Of a DNA stretch of 64,000 bases, positions 1-8,824 are shown piece by piece; within the stretch, counting starts at the first letter, position 1; the number at the start of each line of letters is the position of its first letter. The notes below the pieces were generated by a model. It was given only the letters and a program-made list of their open reading frames with translations. It was not told the origin of the DNA and ran no database searches. The translations under genes and the position numbers were made by a program. Source of the DNA: Mayfieldus sp038317345 (GTDB lineage: Bacteria > Actinomycetota > Thermoleophilia > Solirubrobacterales > 70-9); assembly GCA_038317345.1 (NCBI GenBank), contig JBBQBH010000003.1:22663-86662 (forward strand). The letters are read 5' to 3'.

Positions 1-392
1 AGGATGCGCAGCGGTGAGAGCGCGACCTGCTCGAGACCGAGGATGCCGAGTCGATCAGCGACAACGGAAGCGGTGAGCTGCCCCGCAACAGTCGCCGCCG
101 CAACCCCGCCGGCGCCGATCGAGTTGACCGCAACCAACGCGTTGGCGACGTAGATCGCGCCCAGAAGCCCGCCCATCAGGTAATACCAGCGGACGTCGGT
201 CGCGTGAGAGATGCCCCCGGCCTTTCCGCTCACGACCACGATCAGCAGCAGGGCGGCGGTGCCGACCAGAAACGAGACCAGCGCCGCGGTCAGGTCACCG
301 GTCGCCTTGCCCAGCCCCGCGTTGATCGGAGCCTGGAGGGCGATCAGGCCGCCGGCGCCCGCCGTGAGGATGACCGCTGTTCCCTTATCCAC
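1..392 (-). CDS. DMT-family transporter, YdcZ/DUF606 type (3' part beyond window edge)
   Basis: The minus frame opens with GTG at 392 (an in-frame TAG lies two codons upstream) and runs off the left edge. The roughly 130 visible residues are very hydrophobic. They contain the pattern INAGLGKATGDLTAALVSF followed by VGTAALLLIVVV, typical of the small YdcZ/DUF606 branch of drug/metabolite transporters. Several membrane segments can be seen (about residues 5-20, 38-55, 72-90). The substrate is unknown. It is transcribed away from the sigma-factor gene. The family call is fairly confident, but the product is incomplete here. Confidence 0.7.
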   Translation of the reverse strand, partial: MDKGTAVILTAGAGGLIALQAPINAGLGKATGDLTAALVSFLVGTAALLLIVVVSGKAGGISHATDVRWYYLMGGLLGAIYVANALVAVNSIGAGGVAAATVAGQLTASVVADRLGILGLEQVALSPLRI

Positions 393-496
393 CGCCTACC
401 ACCGTGATCTTTTCGTCCAGCACGTGTTATCTCCATGCGGCCGGGCCCGGCCGCCGTGCTGTCATATCAGGAGCAGCACGTTCGCGATTCGGTCAA

Positions 497-1783
497 ATGC
501 CCCCGCCACCTCCAAACGGCGTCGCCTCTCGGCTCTTCCTTGGCCCCGCACTGAGGACGCAGCCGGACCGGCGGCTGGTCTCCCTGGTGCGCAACGGCTA
601 CGAGACCGCCTTCGAGGAGATCGTTCGCCGATACGGCAAGCCGCTCGGCCGCTACGCGGCGGCGATCGTTCCATCGCACCGCGCCGAGGACGTCACCCAG
701 GACGCTTTCTCCAAGGCTCTACTTAGTCTGCGCGGGGCCGACAAGGAGATCGAGCTGCGGCCCTGGCTCTATCGCATAGTCCGCAACACCGCGCTCAACG
801 ACCTTCGCGACCAGCCGGCCCCCACGTCTCCCCTGTACGAGAGCATCGACGGGGTCGAGACTCCTCCAGAGGCCGCCGAGCGCCGCGAGGAGATCGCCGA
901 GCTGCTGCGCCGCCTGCGCGCCCTACCCGATCCGCAGCGCGCGGCGATCGTCATGCGCGAGCTGGAGGGACTGAGCCACGAGGAGATCGCCGCCGCGCTT
1001 GGCTTGACCGGCGGTGCAGCGCGTCAGACGATCTACCGGGCGCGCCGGGCGCTACGCGACGGTGCCGGCATGCTGATCCCGGTCCCGATCCTGCATTACC
1101 TGCTCGATCCGACCGTCGGTGATGCCGTGGCCGGAGCAGGACTCGGAGGCGCCGCGGCGGCGGGGACGGCCGGTGCCGGGGCATCGGTGGGCGGTGTCGG
1201 GGCAGGGGTCGCAATGAAGGCCGGCTTCGCGACCGTGCTGGTCGCCGGATCGGTGGGAACAGGCGTGGCGCTGCACAACTCTTCCGAGGACCACAACTCC
1301 GCCTCGGCGGCCGAGGCCCCCGCGAAGTCGGATGTCGCGGACGCACCTTCGCACTCCGGCGCCACGACCAGCGGCGGCTCAGACAGGGGGGCTTCGGGCC
1401 AGGACCAGAGCGGTGGGCCAGGCCCCAGCGGTCGCGGGGGCGGGTCGGGCGATAACAACAGCGGCAGCAGCGGCCACGGGTCAGGAGGCGACGACTCGGG
1501 TCGTGGTGACTCCCATAGCGGCCCCGGTCCCAGCTCCGCCGGCAGCAAGCACGAGGGCAACTCACATAGCGGCGACGGGGGGTCAAGCGGGGACGATGGC
1601 TCCAGCCACCAAGGCAGCGGGTCTGGAACGTCCGGCGGGGGTTCAGCGTCAGGCGGCTCGGGCTCCACGGACGACAGTTCGGGATCCGGTAGCTCGGGTG
1701 GCAGCGGTGACGGCGGCTCGGGTGGTGGCGGCTCGGGAGGCGGGGACGACGGTTCTTTGTTGCCTCCACCGCTCGACCACTAG
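497..1783 (+). CDS. ECF-type sigma-70 factor with C-terminal membrane anchor and Gly/Ser-rich tail
   Basis: 428 residues from ATG 497; the frame is open upstream to 404, so the start is tentative. Region 2 is at about residues 30-100 (FEEIVRRYGKPLGRYAA, AEDVTQDAFSKAL, RPWLYRIVRNTALNDL). Region 4 is at about 130-185 (LPDPQRAAIVMRELEGLS, then a helix-turn-helix ending TIYRARRALR). These recruit RNA polymerase to alternative promoters. A Gly/Ala linker leads to one membrane helix at about 240-258 (AGFATVLVAGSVGTGVAL), then about 165 residues of Gly/Ser/Asp low complexity, presumably outside the cell. No anti-sigma gene is adjacent, so the tail may replace one (inference). The next gene encodes a secreted Asp-rich protein on the same strand. 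Confidence 0.85.
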   Translation: MPPPPPNGVASRLFLGPALRTQPDRRLVSLVRNGYETAFEEIVRRYGKPLGRYAAAIVPSHRAEDVTQDAFSKALLSLRGADKEIELRPWLYRIVRNTALNDLRDQPAPTSPLYESIDGVETPPEAAERREEIAELLRRLRALPDPQRAAIVMRELEGLSHEEIAAALGLTGGAARQTIYRARRALRDGAGMLIPVPILHYLLDPTVGDAVAGAGLGGAAAAGTAGAGASVGGVGAGVAMKAGFATVLVAGSVGTGVALHNSSEDHNSASAAEAPAKSDVADAPSHSGATTSGGSDRGASGQDQSGGPGPSGRGGGSGDNNSGSSGHGSGGDDSGRGDSHSGPGPSSAGSKHEGNSHSGDGGSSGDDGSSHQGSGSGTSGGGSASGGSGSTDDSSGSGSSGGSGDGGSGGGGSGGGDDGSLLPPPLDH

Positions 1784-1866
1784 ATCAAGCGTCCAACCCC
1801 TGTGATCTTGGCGGTCGGCTCGGGTCTCATACCTAACCGATGCAACTACAGACGGAGGCAACCTCA

Positions 1867-2496
1867 ATGTCCGGCAATCGATACCGACACCTGATGGTGC
1901 TTGTCGCGAGCTGTCTGGGCCTCGCAGCCCTGCTCGCTCTGCCATCCGGGGCGGCGGCCAGGGACCGGAATCACGACCGTATCCCCGACCGCTGGGAGAA
2001 GGCGCACCATCTTTCGCTGAAGGTCAACCAGGCCCGTCGCGACCAGGACCGTGACGGCCTCGGCAACCGCGGCGAGTTTCAGGCCAGCGACAAGCCCCAC
2101 GACCCCGACACCGACAACGACGGGACCGAGGACGGCGACGAGAACGCCGGCACGATCCAGTCGTTCAACGCCGATACCGGCCGCTTGGTGATCAATCTGT
2201 TCGGCGGCGACACGCTGAGCGGACAGGTCACCGACCAAACCGAGATCGAGTGCGACAACGAGAACGAGGCCAACGGCGACAACCACAACGGCGACGACGA
2301 TGGCCAGGTCAACGATCGTGAGGGCGAGAACTCCGGCCCGGGCAACTCGGGCGATGACGAGAACAGCGGCCCTGGCGACGACAACGAGGGCAACTGCACG
2401 GCTGCAGACCTGACCCCGACCAAGGTGGTCGAGGAAGCCGAGCTGCACACCGAGGGCGGCGCCGCCGTCTTCGAGAAGGTCGAACTGGGTAGCTAG
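1867..2496 (+). CDS. Secreted Asp-rich protein with calcium-binding-like repeats
   Basis: 209 residues. ATG 1867 is preferred over 1840 because GGAGG lies 8 nt upstream of it. A signal peptide covers about residues 1-31 (hydrophobic core, then LPSGAAA). Mature residues 32-90 hold three EF-loop or thrombospondin-3-like acidic loops (DRNHDRIPDRWE, DQDRDGLGNRGE, DPDTDNDGTEDGDE), which suggests Ca2+ binding. A small beta-like segment follows (GTIQSFNADTGRLVINLF ... GQVTDQTEIEC), reminiscent of DUF5666, then an Asp/Asn/Gly-rich stretch. It sits 83 bp after the membrane-anchored sigma gene and may be its target or partner (inference). No enzyme motif is seen. Confidence 0.8.
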   Translation: MSGNRYRHLMVLVASCLGLAALLALPSGAAARDRNHDRIPDRWEKAHHLSLKVNQARRDQDRDGLGNRGEFQASDKPHDPDTDNDGTEDGDENAGTIQSFNADTGRLVINLFGGDTLSGQVTDQTEIECDNENEANGDNHNGDDDGQVNDREGENSGPGNSGDDENSGPGDDNEGNCTAADLTPTKVVEEAELHTEGGAAVFEKVELGS

Positions 2497-2521
2497 GCGC
2501 TCCCGAGCAATGTTTCGCGAA

Positions 2522-2548
2522 AGGGCGGCCCTCGGGGCCGCCCTTTTT
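2522..2548. terminator. Rho-independent terminator between convergent genes
   Basis: A 9-bp perfect stem (2522-2530 with 2536-2544, sequence AGGGCGGCC) has a 5-nt loop and a T5 run on the plus strand. The minus strand has a shorter T run. It lies between the stop of the secreted protein (2496) and the stop of polA (2554), so it can end transcription from both sides. Confidence 0.85.
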
Positions 2549-2553
2549 GCGCC

Positions 2554-5217
2554 CTACTTTGCGTCCAGCCAGTCCTTGCCGATGCCGAGGTCGACCTCGA
2601 GTGGCGGATCGAGCTCGTAGGCGCGACACATCTCCAGGCGCACGATCCTCTCCGCCTCCTCCATCTCGGCCGCCGGTCCCTCGAACAGAAGCTCATCGTG
2701 GATCTGGAGGATCAGCCTCGTCTTCATTCCAGCCTCGCGCAAGGCGGCCTGGCAGCGAACCATCGCCACCTTGATGATGTCGGCGGCGGTCCCCTGGATC
2801 ACCGTGTTGACGGCCAGCCGCTCGCCAAGGCGCCGGGTCTGCACCTGGCCGGAGCGCAGCTCTGGAATCGGTCGGCGGCGCCCCATCAGCGTGGTCACGT
2901 AGCCGTCCGCCTGGGCGCTCTCGATGGTCTGCTCGCGGAAGGCGCGCACCGCTGGGAAGCGCTCCAGGTAGCGGGCGACGAACTCCTCGCCCTCGGCCTG
3001 CGGAATCGCTAGGCGGTCGGCGAGGCCGAAGCCGGTGAGGCCGTAGACGATCCCGAAGTTGACCATCTTCGCCTTCGATCGCTGCCCGATGTCAACCTCG
3101 TCGCGCTCGACTTCGAAGACCTCCGCCGCGGTCGCCGCATGGACGTCGTCGCCGGCTTCGAAGATCTCCTTCAGCACCGGCTCGTCGGCAACGTGGGCGA
3201 GCACCCGCAGCTCCACCTGGCTGTAGTCGGCGGAAAGCAGGCGTGCGCCCCGCTCGGCGACGAAGCAGGAGCGCAGCGGGCGGCCCAGCTCGGTGCGGAT
3301 CGGGATGTTCTGGAGGTTGGGGTTGGTGCTGGACAGGCGCCCGGTCGTCGTCGCCGCCTGATTGAAGGTCGTGTGGATGCGTCCCGTCTCGGGGTCGATC
3401 AACTCCGGCAGGGTGTCGAGATAGGTGCTCTTCAGCTTCGTCAGCTCACGCCAGCTCTCGATCTTGGGCACGATCTCGTGCTCGTCGCGGATCTGGGCCA
3501 GCACCCGGGCGTCGGTCGAGAAGCCGGTCTTGCCGCGTCGCTTGCGGGTCAGCTCGAGCTCCTCGAACAGAACCTGGGCGACCTGCTGGGGGGAGCCGAT
3601 CGTGAACTCGTGCCCAGCCAGCTTGTAGATCTCGGACTCCAGCTTTGCGATCTCCTCCGCGAAACCCTTGCCGATCTCGGCCAAGCGCTTGGCGTCGAGT
3701 TTGACTCCCTCGCGCTCCATCGCCGCCAGCACGTCGACCAGGGGAAGCTCGACCTCGCGCAGCAGCTTCTCCAGCCCCCACTCGGCGAGGCGCGGTCGCT
3801 GTAGCTCGGTCAGCTCGGCGACGAGGCGCGCCTCTTCGGGTGGCTCCAGGGCCGCCTCCGCCTCCTCTCCCAGCTCGAGCTGGGCACCATCGCCCGGCAC
3901 GTCCTCAGCTCCGCTTCCGGGCGCGCCGGGGTGGTCTCCACCGCGCTCAGCGACACCCAATCCTGCATCTGCCGAGAGCTCGACCAGGTCGTAGTTGCGG
4001 CGTGCGGGGTCGAGCAGATAGGCCGCCAGCATCGTGTCGTGCTCGAGCTCGAGCTCAATTTCCGCCTCGGCAGCGGCGGCGAGCAATCCATGCCGACCAC
4101 CCCCCAGCGACTTGGCGTCATGGGCGATCAGCGGGTGCGATGCAATCTCTCCGACCAGATTCTTCAGATCCTTGCTCTCGCCGGCCACCACCCGCTTGGA
4201 ATCGGCAGCGGCCCACCGCCCTGCGGAGATGGCAAGCGCAACCGGCCCCTTGGCGAGATCGGACGGCGACCCCTCGACAGCCTCCACCGAGACCTCCCGC
4301 TCGACCTTTCGCCCGGGCACCTCGCCCCCCTCCGGCAAGCCCTCTTCCAGACGCTCGAGAATCACCCGTAGCTCGAACTCGCGCGAGAACTCCCGCAGGC
4401 TCGACCAGTCCGGCTCGGCGCCCATCACCTCGCCGAAATCAAGTCCGGTCTCGATGTCGAAGTGCATCGTCGCCAGCTGCTTGGAGACGCGGGCGTCCTC
4501 GGCATGCTCGGTGAGGTTCTGCTTGCGCTTCGCGCCGGAGATCTTGTCGACGTTCGCCAGCACCTCCTCCAGCGAGCCGAACTCCTGCAGCAGCTGGGCC
4601 GCGGTCTTGTCGCCGATCCCCGGAACGCCGGGGATGTTGTCGGAGGTGTCGCCCTTGAGCCCGATCAGGTCGGTGACCAGCTCGGGGGGAACGCCGTAGC
4701 GCTCGATCACCCCATCACGGTCATAGACCTTGGTCTCGGTGATCCCGCGCGAGGTGGTCATCACCCGCACCCCGTCCTCGACCACCTGGTAGACGTCGCG
4801 GTCGCCGGAGACGACCATCACGGGGATCTTCTCCTCGCGCGCCTGACGCACGAGGGAGGCGATCACGTCGTCAGCCTCGTAGCCCTCGACCCTGACGTTC
4901 TCGAAGCCGAACGCCTCGACCAAGGGCATCATGTGCGGCCACTGCTCGGAGAGCAGGTCGGGGCGGGGCTTGCGCTGCGCCTTGTATTCGCCGTACTGCT
5001 TCTCGCGGCCCGACATCCCGGCATCCCAGGCAACGACCACGCCGCCCGGGTGGTGCTCGGTGATGATCTTCACCAGCATCGAGGCAAATCCGTAGATCGC
5101 GTTGGTCGGCCGCCCGTCGGAAGTGGAGATCGATTCGGGCAGCGCGAAGAAGGCCCGGTAGGCGAGCGAGTTCCCGTCGATCAGGAACAGCTCGGGTTTT
5201 TCGTTTTTTGCGGCCAT
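2554..5217 (-). CDS. polA: DNA polymerase I
   Basis: 887 residues from ATG 5217; an upstream in-frame extension to 5571 overlaps the divergent malic-enzyme gene and is rejected. The N-terminal 5'-3' exonuclease domain (about 1-290) shows FLIDGNSLAYRAFFALP, GYEADDVIA, SGDRDVYQ and GLKGDTSDNIPGVPGIGDKT. The polymerase domain carries motif A (DYSQVELRVLAH), motif B (KMVNFGIVYGLTGFGLA) and motif C (QIHDELLFEG). The middle 3'-5' exonuclease domain is degenerate: the expected DxE motif is replaced (VALAISAGRWAAA), so proofreading is probably absent, as in Taq-like enzymes. Role: Okazaki fragment processing and repair synthesis. Confidence 0.97.
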   Translation of the reverse strand: MAAKNEKPELFLIDGNSLAYRAFFALPESISTSDGRPTNAIYGFASMLVKIITEHHPGGVVVAWDAGMSGREKQYGEYKAQRKPRPDLLSEQWPHMMPLVEAFGFENVRVEGYEADDVIASLVRQAREEKIPVMVVSGDRDVYQVVEDGVRVMTTSRGITETKVYDRDGVIERYGVPPELVTDLIGLKGDTSDNIPGVPGIGDKTAAQLLQEFGSLEEVLANVDKISGAKRKQNLTEHAEDARVSKQLATMHFDIETGLDFGEVMGAEPDWSSLREFSREFELRVILERLEEGLPEGGEVPGRKVEREVSVEAVEGSPSDLAKGPVALAISAGRWAAADSKRVVAGESKDLKNLVGEIASHPLIAHDAKSLGGGRHGLLAAAAEAEIELELEHDTMLAAYLLDPARRNYDLVELSADAGLGVAERGGDHPGAPGSGAEDVPGDGAQLELGEEAEAALEPPEEARLVAELTELQRPRLAEWGLEKLLREVELPLVDVLAAMEREGVKLDAKRLAEIGKGFAEEIAKLESEIYKLAGHEFTIGSPQQVAQVLFEELELTRKRRGKTGFSTDARVLAQIRDEHEIVPKIESWRELTKLKSTYLDTLPELIDPETGRIHTTFNQAATTTGRLSSTNPNLQNIPIRTELGRPLRSCFVAERGARLLSADYSQVELRVLAHVADEPVLKEIFEAGDDVHAATAAEVFEVERDEVDIGQRSKAKMVNFGIVYGLTGFGLADRLAIPQAEGEEFVARYLERFPAVRAFREQTIESAQADGYVTTLMGRRRPIPELRSGQVQTRRLGERLAVNTVIQGTAADIIKVAMVRCQAALREAGMKTRLILQIHDELLFEGPAAEMEEAERIVRLEMCRAYELDPPLEVDLGIGKDWLDAK

Positions 5218-5266
5218 CACCTCAACTCTATGATTGCCGACCCATGAGCGCGAAGCGCGAATTCCC

Positions 5267-6724
5267 ATGAGTCCCGCACAGGCCCAATACAGCGTCACGA
5301 TCCGGGTCGAGCTCGATGCTCGCCAGGAGCCGCTGGGCAAGCTGACCGCCGCGATCGCCGACGCCGGGGGACAGCTCCAGGGCGTCGACCTGGTGCCCGG
5401 TGCGGGCGCCGAGGGAAAGCGGGTGCGCGAGTTCACGATCGACGCGCGGGACCAGGAGCACTGGGAGCAGATCCTGCGCTCGCTCGGCTCCACCCGCGGC
5501 GCGAAGGTGCTCGAGTACACCGACCGCACGATGCAGATGCACCGCGGCGGAAAGATCGAGCTGCACAACAAGTACCCGCTGAAGACCCGCGACGACCTCT
5601 CGATGGCCTACACGCCGGGCGTGGCGCGGGTCTGCCAGGAGATCCACGCCGACCGCTCGAAGGCGTTCGAGTACACGATCAAGCGCAACACCGTCGCCGT
5701 GGTCTCAGACGGCTCGGCGGTGCTGGGGCTGGGCGACATCGGTCCCGAGGCGGCGATGCCGGTGATGGAGGGCAAGGCGATGCTGTTCAAGGAGTTCGCC
5801 GGGGTCGACGCCTTCCCGATCTGCCTCAACTCCCAGGACCCGGATCAGATCGTCCAGGCGGTCGAGCTGATGGCGCCGACCTTCGGGGGCATCAACCTCG
5901 AGGACATCGCGGCGCCGCGCTGCTTCGAGATCGAGGAGCGCCTGAAGGCCTCGCTCGACATCCCGATCTTCCATGATGATCAGCACGGGACCGCCGTGGT
6001 CGTGATGGCGGCGCTATTCAACGCCCTGAAGATCGTCGGCAAGCCGATCGAGTCGCTGCGGGTCCTGATGGTCGGCCTCGGCGCGGCGGGCGTCGCGGTG
6101 ACCAAGATGATGCTCGAGTCGGGGGTCAGCCACGTCGTCGGATGCGATCGCAGCGGCGCCATCTCGACCGAGCGCGACGACTACAAGGCCGGCGGCATGT
6201 CGGAGATCAAGCGCTGGTACGCGGAGGTCTCCAACCCTGAAAAGCTGACCGGGGATCCCGCCGACGTGATCGAGGGGATGGACCTGTTCATCGGCCTCTC
6301 CGGCCCCGGGATCATCCCCGCGCAGGCGTTGGAAAAGATGAACGACGACGCGATCGTCTTTGCGATGGCCAACCCGAACCCGGAGGTGATGCCAGAGGAG
6401 GCCGATCCGTACGTGCGGATCATGGCCACCGGGCGCTCGGACTATCCGAACCAGATCAACAACGTTCTCTGCTTCCCGGGGATCTTCCGCGGCGCACTGG
6501 ATGCCGGCGCCCCTTCGATCACCGAGGAGATGAAGATCGCCGCCGCACACGGAATCGCCAACGTCGTCACCGAGGAGGACCTCGCCGAGGACTACATCAT
6601 CCCCAGCGTCTTCAACCGCGAGGTGGCTCCCGCGGTCGCGGAGGCGGTGGTCGAAGAGGCGAAGCGCGATGGAATCGCCCGATTCAATCCGGAGACCGGC
6701 ACCTTCGCAACGGTCGATGTGTGA
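5267..6724 (+). CDS. NAD(P)-dependent malic enzyme with N-terminal ACT domain
   Basis: 485 residues from ATG 5267 (a TTG at 5234 is the alternative start). Decarboxylates malate to pyruvate. Residues about 1-80 form an ACT-like regulatory domain (SVTIRVELDARQEPLGKL), implying allosteric control by a small ligand. The catalytic half shows LSMAYTPGVARVCQEI, GLGDIGPEAAMPVMEGKAM and FKEFAGVDAFPICL. The Rossmann motif is MVGLGAAGVAVTKMML, and a substrate loop contains GLSGPGIIP. It is divergent from polA, and no operon partner is evident. Confidence 0.93.
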   Translation: MSPAQAQYSVTIRVELDARQEPLGKLTAAIADAGGQLQGVDLVPGAGAEGKRVREFTIDARDQEHWEQILRSLGSTRGAKVLEYTDRTMQMHRGGKIELHNKYPLKTRDDLSMAYTPGVARVCQEIHADRSKAFEYTIKRNTVAVVSDGSAVLGLGDIGPEAAMPVMEGKAMLFKEFAGVDAFPICLNSQDPDQIVQAVELMAPTFGGINLEDIAAPRCFEIEERLKASLDIPIFHDDQHGTAVVVMAALFNALKIVGKPIESLRVLMVGLGAAGVAVTKMMLESGVSHVVGCDRSGAISTERDDYKAGGMSEIKRWYAEVSNPEKLTGDPADVIEGMDLFIGLSGPGIIPAQALEKMNDDAIVFAMANPNPEVMPEEADPYVRIMATGRSDYPNQINNVLCFPGIFRGALDAGAPSITEEMKIAAAHGIANVVTEEDLAEDYIIPSVFNREVAPAVAEAVVEEAKRDGIARFNPETGTFATVDV

Positions 6725-6730
6725 CGTTTC

Positions 6731-6758
6731 GTCGCTCGTCGCTCGTCGCTCGTCGCTC
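6731..6758 (+). repeat. Heptamer tandem repeat, 4 x GTCGCTC
   Basis: Four perfect copies of the 7-mer GTCGCTC start 6 nt after the malic-enzyme stop codon and end 20 nt before the next start. Related heptamers follow the stops of trpG (16814-16879) and rne (63774-63794). Confidence 0.9.
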
Positions 6759-6778
6759 GGGGTAAGGGACAGGGGGCG

Positions 6779-7684
6779 ATGAGGGTTCTGGTGACAGGAG
6801 CAAGTGGTTTGATCGGCGGGGCGCTGTGCGATGCGCTGCTGGCCCGCGGCGACGAGGTGGTCGGGTTGAGTCGCGATCCCGAGAAGGCGCGTCAGACCAA
6901 CCCGACTGTCCACTGGTTTGCATGGCAGGCAACCCTGGAGCGCCCGCCGACCGAAGCCTTCGAGGGGGTCGAGGGGGTCGTGAATCTGATTGGGGAGCCG
7001 ATCAACCAGCGCTGGAACGAGGAGTCGAAGCGACGGATCATCGAGAGCCGCCGAGCCAGCACCCACAACCTGGTGCAGGCGATCGGCGCACTCAAGGACA
7101 GGCCCGAGGTGCTGGTCAGCCAGTCGGCGATCGGCTACTACGGCGATCGCGGCGAGGCGCTGGTCGACGAGTCGACCGGCCCCGGTTCGGACTTCGCGGC
7201 CGAGGTCACTGTCGAGTGGGAGAGGGCGGCCCACGAGGCCGACGAGCTGCTGCGAGTCGTTGTGGTTCGAACCGGGCTCCTACTCGACCCCGGAGGCGGA
7301 CTTCTCAAGCAGCTGCTCACCCCGTTCAAGCTCGGGGTCGGCGGCCCGATCGGGGGCGGCGACCAGTACATGTCGTGGATCCATATCGACGACGAGATCG
7401 CCCTGCTGCTGTGGGCGCTCGACGACGAGAAGGTGACCGGGACGCTCAACGCGACCGCGCCGAACCCGGTCTCGAATCGGGAGCTCTCGAAGGCACTCGG
7501 CCGGGTCCTGAAGCGCCCGGCAGTGCTGCCGGTGCCGGGAGTGGCGTTGAACGTGATCCTGGGCCGCGAGCTCGCCGAGACGGTGAAGGGCGGCCAGCGG
7601 GTGCTGCCGCGCCGGGCGCTCGACCTCGGGTTCACCTTCAAGCACCCGGAGCTGGAGCCGGCCTTGCGTGACCTGCTGCGCTAA
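6779..7684 (+). CDS. TIGR01777-family NAD(P)-dependent epimerase (YfcH/SDR39U1-like)
   Basis: 301 residues; the start ATG 6779 is preceded by AGGGGGCG. Extended SDR fold: N-terminal VTGASGLIGGAL nucleotide motif (residues 4-15), NLIGEPINQRWNEESKR, the active-site region SQSAIGYYGDRGEALVDE with YYG, and SWIHIDDEIALLLWAL. The C-terminal DUF1731 helices are VLPVPGVALNVILG and ALDLGFTFKHPELEPAL. The physiological substrate of the family is unsettled. It lies 54 bp downstream of malic enzyme, across the heptamer repeat. Confidence 0.9.
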   Translation: MRVLVTGASGLIGGALCDALLARGDEVVGLSRDPEKARQTNPTVHWFAWQATLERPPTEAFEGVEGVVNLIGEPINQRWNEESKRRIIESRRASTHNLVQAIGALKDRPEVLVSQSAIGYYGDRGEALVDESTGPGSDFAAEVTVEWERAAHEADELLRVVVVRTGLLLDPGGGLLKQLLTPFKLGVGGPIGGGDQYMSWIHIDDEIALLLWALDDEKVTGTLNATAPNPVSNRELSKALGRVLKRPAVLPVPGVALNVILGRELAETVKGGQRVLPRRALDLGFTFKHPELEPALRDLLR

Positions 7685-8824
7685 TCAGCGCGGCGCTTTT
7701 AGCGGAGTCGGGAAGACCGGAAGGCCGTCGCTGACCCGATAGCCGGAGACCGTGCCGAGGGTGGTGTCCCCATTGGCGTCGATCGAATAGGTGCCGAGGA
7801 CCGAGTGGCGATCGTGGGTCGAGAGGACCTCGTCGGTCACGGTGCGGCGATCGTCGCCGTTGGGGCCGGCGCGGTGGATCGCGTCGAGCAACAGCGCCAT
7901 CGACTCGTATCCGTAGGCGGCGGCGGGATTGGCGGTGCCGAACTGCCGCCGGTAGGCGCGCACGAACCGCTGTCCTGCCGTGGGAAGCAGCGACGGATCG
8001 AGGAAAGGCGAGGTGACGTAGAGGCGGCCGGCGAGCGCCGTCGCACTGCGAAGGAAGGCGGGATCGATGAGCGCGTCGGAGCCAATGATCGGCCGCGGCG
8101 GCAGGCCGCGGGTTGCCCGCGAGAATCCATCCGGACCGCCGCCGTAATAGACCAGGTCAACGCCTCCGCCCTCCCCCGTGCCGAGCCCGATCCGGGCGGT
8201 CTCCTGGTCGAAAGCTCGGGCCAGGGTCTGGCCGAAGGCCGAACTATCGGTCACGGCGCCAACGCGCTTCGCGCCCATTTGCTTCGCCCAGACCGCCGCC
8301 GCCCGGGCCTCCACGTCGTCGTCGGGCACGACGCGCGCGAAGGTCTGCCTGCCGCTGGGCCGGTAGCGGTCGGGAGTCGTGTCGCCGACCGGGGGCCGGC
8401 GGGTCAGATCCACGGCGGTGCTGCCCGGTGAGATCTGCACCATCTCGGCCTGGTTGGTGATCGGAAGCGAAGCCCTCGTCGCCCCCGAATCGAGATCGCC
8501 GATGTAGCCGATCGCGGTCACGTCCTCCGCCGCGCTTCGGGCGTTGGCCGCCGTGCGGGCCAGGCTCCAGAGACCATCGCTTGTGTCGTCCAGATATACG
8601 GCCCGCACCTTCATGCTGCCAATCCTTCCGCCCGCATCGGCCAGCGCCAGCCTGGCCCCATCGACGATCGCCTGGCCGGCGGCTTCACGGTCGCCGTGCA
8701 GCGGCGCGCTGACGTAGACGGTCAGCGTCTCGCCGCCCGCCTTGCCGCTGTCGCCGCCGCCGCATCCGCCGGCCGCCAGCGCCAGCGCCGCGGCCGCGGC
8801 GATCGCGGCCAGACGCCGACTCAC
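7685..8824 (-). CDS. Branched-chain amino-acid ABC-type substrate-binding lipoprotein
   Basis: 379 residues. The GTG at 8824 overlaps the phosphofructokinase stop as GTGA, which fixes the start. N-terminal VSRR, hydrophobic core, then AAGGC with lipobox Cys21. The rest matches periplasmic binding proteins of the Leu/Ile/Val type (Peripla_BP_6): TLTVYVSAPLHGDREAAG, ALADAGGRIGSMKVRAVYLD and AIGYIGDLDSGATRASLP. No permease or ATPase gene is nearby, so it is an orphan receptor or sensor. The ligand is not predictable. Confidence 0.85.
   Translation of the reverse strand: MSRRLAAIAAAAALALAAGGCGGGDSGKAGGETLTVYVSAPLHGDREAAGQAIVDGARLALADAGGRIGSMKVRAVYLDDTSDGLWSLARTAANARSAAEDVTAIGYIGDLDSGATRASLPITNQAEMVQISPGSTAVDLTRRPPVGDTTPDRYRPSGRQTFARVVPDDDVEARAAAVWAKQMGAKRVGAVTDSSAFGQTLARAFDQETARIGLGTGEGGGVDLVYYGGGPDGFSRATRGLPPRPIIGSDALIDPAFLRSATALAGRLYVTSPFLDPSLLPTAGQRFVRAYRRQFGTANPAAAYGYESMALLLDAIHRAGPNGDDRRTVTDEVLSTHDRHSVLGTYSIDANGDTTLGTVSGYRVSDGLPVFPTPLKAPR

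Noticed and set aside
951..1769. Long minus-strand Arg/Pro-rich frame opposite the sigma-factor gene
   Set aside because: Composition is the mirror of the Gly/Ser repeats; no start signal or domain.
6731..6758. CRISPR-like array
   Set aside because: Units are 7 nt and contiguous with no spacers.
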